A stretch of DNA of 64,000 nt, taken from CALODP01 sp942492055. Its GTDB lineage: Bacteria > Bacteroidota > Ignavibacteria > Ignavibacteriales > Melioribacteraceae. Under the pieces are notes generated by a model. That model saw only the letters and a list, made by a program, of their open reading frames with translations. It was not told the DNA's origin and ran no database searches. The stretch covers positions 62,001 through 126,000 of the forward strand of contig CALODP010000002.1 in NCBI GenBank assembly GCA_942492055.1. The letters are read 5' to 3'. The position numbers and the translations under genes are program-made. The first letter of the stretch is position 1. Each line of letters starts with the position of its first letter. Below are positions 60,235 through 64,000 of the stretch, in pieces.

Positions 60235-63200
60235 ATGATACTTAGACGTGTTATAACATATATTTGTTTCTTTTTTATTCTGCTGAACTATGCTGTTTCC
60301 GCTCAAAATGTTTTAATTAAGAAATATTCCTCTCGCGAGGGCCTTCCTCTTGAGCAAATTCATGATGTCGTTCAGGATAAAGCCGGTAAAATGTGGTTCG
60401 CTTCAAAAAAGGGAATTATTAATTACGACGGAGAAGAGTGGAAATTATTATCTGAAAAAGATGGATTCCAAAGCACCAGCTATGTAAGATTAAGAATTGA
60501 TAAAAGAGGCTACAAATGGGCATTGCCTCATAATCTTGCCGATTCCATTATTATTTTTAATAGAATGGGAGGACGGGAGTTTCTGCCTCCTATTGGTCAT
60601 AAACCTAAAGATAGTCAAATCGCGAAATCTCTCGAAATTATAAATACCTATAATAGGGAAGTTGCCGTTGGAACCAATAATGGAGTCTATATTTTTCGGA
60701 ATGAAAAATGGGTTCATTTTTCCGAAAAGGACGGACTTCTCTCCAATATCGTTTTCGATATAAAAGTAAGCTATAATAGAGTATTGGTTGCTACCCCATT
60801 GGGATTATCAATTATTGAAGACGGAAAGGTAGATAACTCTTTAAATGAAACCATTAATGTTCCTAATAAAGCTATAATGGGTATTGGTATTGAAAATGAT
60901 AATACTATATGGCTTGTTGGTAACGGATGGGTCGGTTCGGTAAAGAACAACCGATTTTCTTTGTTAACCGATAAGTTTGAAAAGCAGATAGTAAACTCGG
61001 ATGATTTCTTTTATGTGCTCCCCGATAATAAAAACAGAATCCATTTCGGTGGAAAGTGTGGGTTTTACGTTATTGAAAAAAAAGACGGCTCTTACATACT
61101 TAAAGGGAAAGAGGAAGGGCTTATTAGTAATGAATCTACATCCGCTTTTATAGACCGGGAAAAGAATCTTTGGGTTACTTCATTTCGTGGTATTAGTAAA
61201 GTAAGAAATACTCCCTTTGAAAATTATTCTAAAAGAGATGGTTTGTTGGAAAACGAGGTAACCGCTATCACGAAATTGAAAAACGGGGACTATGTATTCG
61301 CTCATAATAGAGGACTGACCATTTTAGAAAAGGGGAAATTCGAGCCTATTAAAATTACTCGCGACAAAAGAAACATCAGCTACTATTCAAGAATACTTGA
61401 TATATGTTCCTTTAATGATACTCTCTATTTTACTTCGGTCAGACGCGGTCTGGGAATAATGGATCCTTCGAAAAAGATCAAATGGATTTCGGTTGATAAG
61501 GAAGTCTTTTATAATTCCGTATTGAGAGATAGCAAAGGAGATATTTGGGTAGGAACAAATCTTGGTGTCTTTAAATTGGTTGATGATCGTCTGGTTGAGA
61601 TTACAATTAAAGGAGAAAGAATTCAAGATGTAAGAAAAATAATTGAATTATCAGACGGATCACTGGCCTTCTGTCATATAAGAACCGGACTTTCTCTTCT
61701 TAAAAACGGTAAACTTTTTCATTATAATGCCGAAAAACGTCATGCCAGAAGTGTATACTCTGTCTTTGTGAATAGTTTGGGAAAACTACTTGTTGGAACC
61801 GATGACGGAGTATATGCAGTCAGTGGAAATATTCTTCAGAAGTATCAGGATATTTCCATCAAAGAGGGAAGTTCTGTCTATCTGATTAAAGGGGATCCGT
61901 TGGGAAGAACCTGGTTCGGAGGAGATAATGGTATACAAATAAAAGGGAATGATGGCTTCTTTTATTATAGAACAAATAGCGGACTATCCGGAAATGAGAT
62001 AAATCGTTCCGCTCTATTTTTTGAAGAGGATGGTACTGCGTGGATTGGAACATCCGAAGGGCTTTCAAAATATATTCCCGAATACGGCGAAGTGGAAATT
62101 CCTAAACCGATAGCTATTCTAAAATATTTCGAAGATATTTCCGGTAGAATGTTTTCCCCATTTAAAGAATTTACACTTGATTACGAACAGAATTCGTTTA
62201 CCGCTCATTTCAGCGGACATACTTTTCTGGATGAAGAGCGAACGATGTTTTTCCCTACATTAACAAATATTAAAACCGGACAAAGATATGGTGGAAATAC
62301 ATTAAATAGATATTACAAATTTACCAACCTTCCTTCGGGAAGTTATTCGTTTCATTTGAAAGTCAGAAATCCTAACGGGAGATTGAGTACACCTTTTTAT
62401 TCAAAAATAATTACAATATCTACTCCCTTTTATCTCCATGTTTGGTTTATTCTTCCGGTTCTTATTCTTATAGGCTTATTGTCTTTTTATATTACCGAGT
62501 ATTTCTCTCAGAGAAAATATACGGTCTTGCTAGAAGATGAGGTAAGTCTTAGAACCAGTGATTTGGAAAAATCAAAAACAGCATTAAAGAAAAGTGAAGC
62601 TCGCTATAAGGGCTTGATAGAATCTCAAAATGATCTTGTTGTTAGGTTCGATTCCGCGGGGAAATTTACTTTTGTTAATAATGCCTACTGCCGGATGTTC
62701 GGAAAATCGAAAGAAGAGATAATTGGAACTCATTTTCAGCCCCTTATTCATCCGGATCATCTTATGGAGAGTATGGAGATTATGAAAGAACTTCATAACC
62801 CGCCACACAGAATAAATATTGAGCAACTAGTCCTAACCGTTAATGGATGGAGATGGATGGCATGGGAAGATACGGCTATCGTCGATAAAATGGGGAATAT
62901 TGTCGAATTGCAAGGGGTCGGACGCGATATAACCGATAGCAAAGAGCAGGAGAAAATGAAAAGTAGAGCCGTTTTCGAAAGCATCGAAGGGGAAAGACTC
63001 AGAATCTCAAGAGATTTGCACGACGATTTGGGGCAAATTCTTACAAGTGCCAAACTTCGGCTCGAAACTTTTAAGAAGAAAAATCAGATTACCGATAAAA
63101 CCCTCGAAGGAGCAATCGGGTGCATTTCACAGGCCGGGTATAGCCTCAGTTCCGTAATTCATGATCTGCGCCCCGCCGAATTAGATAAATATGGTTTACT

Positions 63201-63588
63201 TCCTTCCTTAGAATCTTTATGCGAAAAACTATCCGGCAATAGTAATATTGACGTTGAGTTTACGGATGATACTACTAACATAAATCTTACGAAAGAAGAG
63301 GAAATTTCGGTTTACAGATTAATTCAGGAAGCTCTTAACAACTCGGTTAAACATTCCGGTTGCTCGAAAATAGTTATTACCGTAAAGCAAATTGAGGATA
63401 AACTTGTTATTATTATAGAGGATAATGGAAAAGGTTTTAACCCTGAAATAAACAAAAAGAATTCCTTCGGTATTATCAATATGAAGCAAAGAGCCAAACT
63501 TATCGGGGCAAATCTTGATATTTCTCCGAGATCCGATAACGGAACAATAGTTAAACTTACTATCCAAAATTGGGATAATGATGAATAA
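60235..63588 (+). CDS. Reg_prop/Y_Y_Y sensor kinase with PAS and HisKA_3 domains
   Basis: A 1117-residue sensor (ATG 60235; TTG 60211 adds 8 residues, neither has a clear ribosome site). Signal-like N-terminus, then Reg_prop beta-propeller blades with GLPLEQIHDVVQDKAGKMWFAS, DKRGYKWALPH, DREKNLWVTSFRGISK, DSKGDIWVGTNLGVFK and EDGTAWIGTSEGLSKY, a Y_Y_Y domain (about 615-735), one membrane helix (about 741-760), a PAS domain (about 795-905, SQNDLVVRFDSAGKF, ending in PAC), and HisKA_3 (RISRDLHDDLGQILTSAK, His929) plus HATPase (LNNSVKHSG, EDNGKGFN, GIINMKQRA). The ligand is probably an extracellular polymer or its breakdown product. Its regulator follows immediately. Confidence 0.92.
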   Translation: MILRRVITYICFFFILLNYAVSAQNVLIKKYSSREGLPLEQIHDVVQDKAGKMWFASKKGIINYDGEEWKLLSEKDGFQSTSYVRLRIDKRGYKWALPHNLADSIIIFNRMGGREFLPPIGHKPKDSQIAKSLEIINTYNREVAVGTNNGVYIFRNEKWVHFSEKDGLLSNIVFDIKVSYNRVLVATPLGLSIIEDGKVDNSLNETINVPNKAIMGIGIENDNTIWLVGNGWVGSVKNNRFSLLTDKFEKQIVNSDDFFYVLPDNKNRIHFGGKCGFYVIEKKDGSYILKGKEEGLISNESTSAFIDREKNLWVTSFRGISKVRNTPFENYSKRDGLLENEVTAITKLKNGDYVFAHNRGLTILEKGKFEPIKITRDKRNISYYSRILDICSFNDTLYFTSVRRGLGIMDPSKKIKWISVDKEVFYNSVLRDSKGDIWVGTNLGVFKLVDDRLVEITIKGERIQDVRKIIELSDGSLAFCHIRTGLSLLKNGKLFHYNAEKRHARSVYSVFVNSLGKLLVGTDDGVYAVSGNILQKYQDISIKEGSSVYLIKGDPLGRTWFGGDNGIQIKGNDGFFYYRTNSGLSGNEINRSALFFEEDGTAWIGTSEGLSKYIPEYGEVEIPKPIAILKYFEDISGRMFSPFKEFTLDYEQNSFTAHFSGHTFLDEERTMFFPTLTNIKTGQRYGGNTLNRYYKFTNLPSGSYSFHLKVRNPNGRLSTPFYSKIITISTPFYLHVWFILPVLILIGLLSFYITEYFSQRKYTVLLEDEVSLRTSDLEKSKTALKKSEARYKGLIESQNDLVVRFDSAGKFTFVNNAYCRMFGKSKEEIIGTHFQPLIHPDHLMESMEIMKELHNPPHRINIEQLVLTVNGWRWMAWEDTAIVDKMGNIVELQGVGRDITDSKEQEKMKSRAVFESIEGERLRISRDLHDDLGQILTSAKLRLETFKKKNQITDKTLEGAIGCISQAGYSLSSVIHDLRPAELDKYGLLPSLESLCEKLSGNSNIDVEFTDDTTNINLTKEEEISVYRLIQEALNNSVKHSGCSKIVITVKQIEDKLVIIIEDNGKGFNPEINKKNSFGIINMKQRAKLIGANLDISPRSDNGTIVKLTIQNWDNDE

Positions 63589-64000
63589 AATTAAAATATT
63601 AATAGCGGAAGATCATGTGATTGTAAGGGAAGGATTGATTGCCGCTTTGGAAATAGAACCTCAATTTGAAGTAATTGCGGAAGCGGGAAACGGTATTGAG
63701 GCAATCGAGGAGGCTGAAAAGAATAATCCCGATATTATTATTATGGATATTGATATGCCAAAGCTCGACGGATTAGCCGCCGCAAAAAAAATTAAAGGAA
63801 TAAACCCGGAAAAAAAGATTCTGATTCTTACTATGTATAACAATAATCAGTTTATTCTCGACGCTCTTTCCTGCGGAGTCGACGGATTTGTTTTTAAAAT
63901 GGCCGATATGGAAGAACTGCATAAAGCAATTAAACTCATATCAGAGGGAGAAACATACTTCGACGAAAAAGTTAAAAAGATGATCAATACAAGTGCTGAA
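63581..64000 (+). CDS. NarL/FixJ-family response regulator (3' end outside window)
   Basis: The window holds 140 codons of a LuxR-type regulator from ATG 63581 (ATG 63578 adds one Met), overlapping the kinase stop by 8 nt. The receiver domain is complete: IAEDHVIVREGL acidic pair, phospho-acceptor Asp56 in IIIMDIDMPKLDG, Thr in ILTMYN, Lys in GFVFKMAD. The linker to the LuxR helix-turn-helix begins at ISEGETYFDEKV and is cut by the right edge. It is the natural partner of the HisKA_3 kinase. Confidence 0.93.
   Translation, partial: MNKIKILIAEDHVIVREGLIAALEIEPQFEVIAEAGNGIEAIEEAEKNNPDIIIMDIDMPKLDGLAAAKKIKGINPEKKILILTMYNNNQFILDALSCGVDGFVFKMADMEELHKAIKLISEGETYFDEKVKKMINTSAE

Noticed and set aside
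1..64000. tRNA, rRNA, transposase, integrase, prophage or toxin-antitoxin genes
   Set aside because: None could be supported; no cloverleaf, inverted terminal repeat pair or matching protein motif was seen.

Overview
The window is a stretch of AT-rich chromosome from a Gram-negative bacterium of the Bacteroidota/Ignavibacteriota branch. The evidence is the combination of several secreted proteins with type IX secretion (T9SS) C-terminal sorting domains (NYPNPFNP...), a TonB-dependent receptor with a carboxypeptidase-regulatory N-domain followed by a large secreted protein and a PorV/PorQ-family protein, a golvesin/'xanthan lyase'-type lipoprotein, and a Reg_prop two-component sensor. Many SpoIIE-type phosphatases and a cytochrome c maturation (Ccm) locus fit Ignavibacteria (Melioribacter/Ignavibacterium relatives) best; this lineage call is an inference. 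No tRNA, rRNA, CRISPR array, insertion sequence or phage gene was seen.

Layout. 1-9342: surface glycan cluster on the + strand, cut at the left edge: GT4, ATP-grasp, two GT2, GT4, GT9 heptosyltransferase, second ATP-grasp, CDP-glycerol glycerophosphotransferase-like protein, MsbA-type ABC exporter. 9343-10122: non-coding stretch with an unusual 21-bp-phased array that inverts at a central palindrome. 10123-17230 (- strand): five-gene partner-switching operon with three SpoIIE phosphatases of different input architecture around an RsbW-like kinase and a STAS antagonist. An ECF sigma factor (-) and a lone STAS protein (+) follow. 18.6-24.3 kb: purA, a histidine kinase, dCMP deaminase and ppk1. 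24.6-27.3 kb: a small secreted H-type-lectin-like protein and a VCBS/FG-GAP T9SS substrate. 28.2-35.6 kb: TonB receptor, large secreted protein and PorV-like operon. 35.7-41.1 kb: cell-wall trio (golvesin/amidase-like lipoprotein, DacB, DUF1460), followed by a stranded T9SS-domain fragment. 41.5-49.1 kb (- strand): unknown protein, mono-haem T9SS substrate, 7-haem NapC/NirT-like protein, and ccmC-ccmD-ccmE-ccmF with a CXXXY-type CcmE. 49.3-53.9 kb: CBM48-glycoside hydrolase, long-chain acyl-CoA synthetase, beta-barrel protein. 54.0-56.8 kb (- strand): OmpR-type regulator, histidine kinase and a translationally coupled unknown protein. 57.0-64 kb: second RsbW-like protein, Sel1-repeat protein, fourth SpoIIE phosphatase, Reg_prop hybrid-style sensor kinase and a NarL-type regulator cut by the right edge.

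Two themes stand out. The first is signalling through serine phosphorylation switches: four SpoIIE phosphatases, two RsbW-like kinases, two STAS proteins and one ECF sigma factor. The second is cell-envelope construction and surface export: glycan assembly, T9SS cargo, TonB uptake, peptidoglycan hydrolases and periplasmic c-type cytochromes. The most unusual sequence object is the inverting 21-bp array at 9627-9964.
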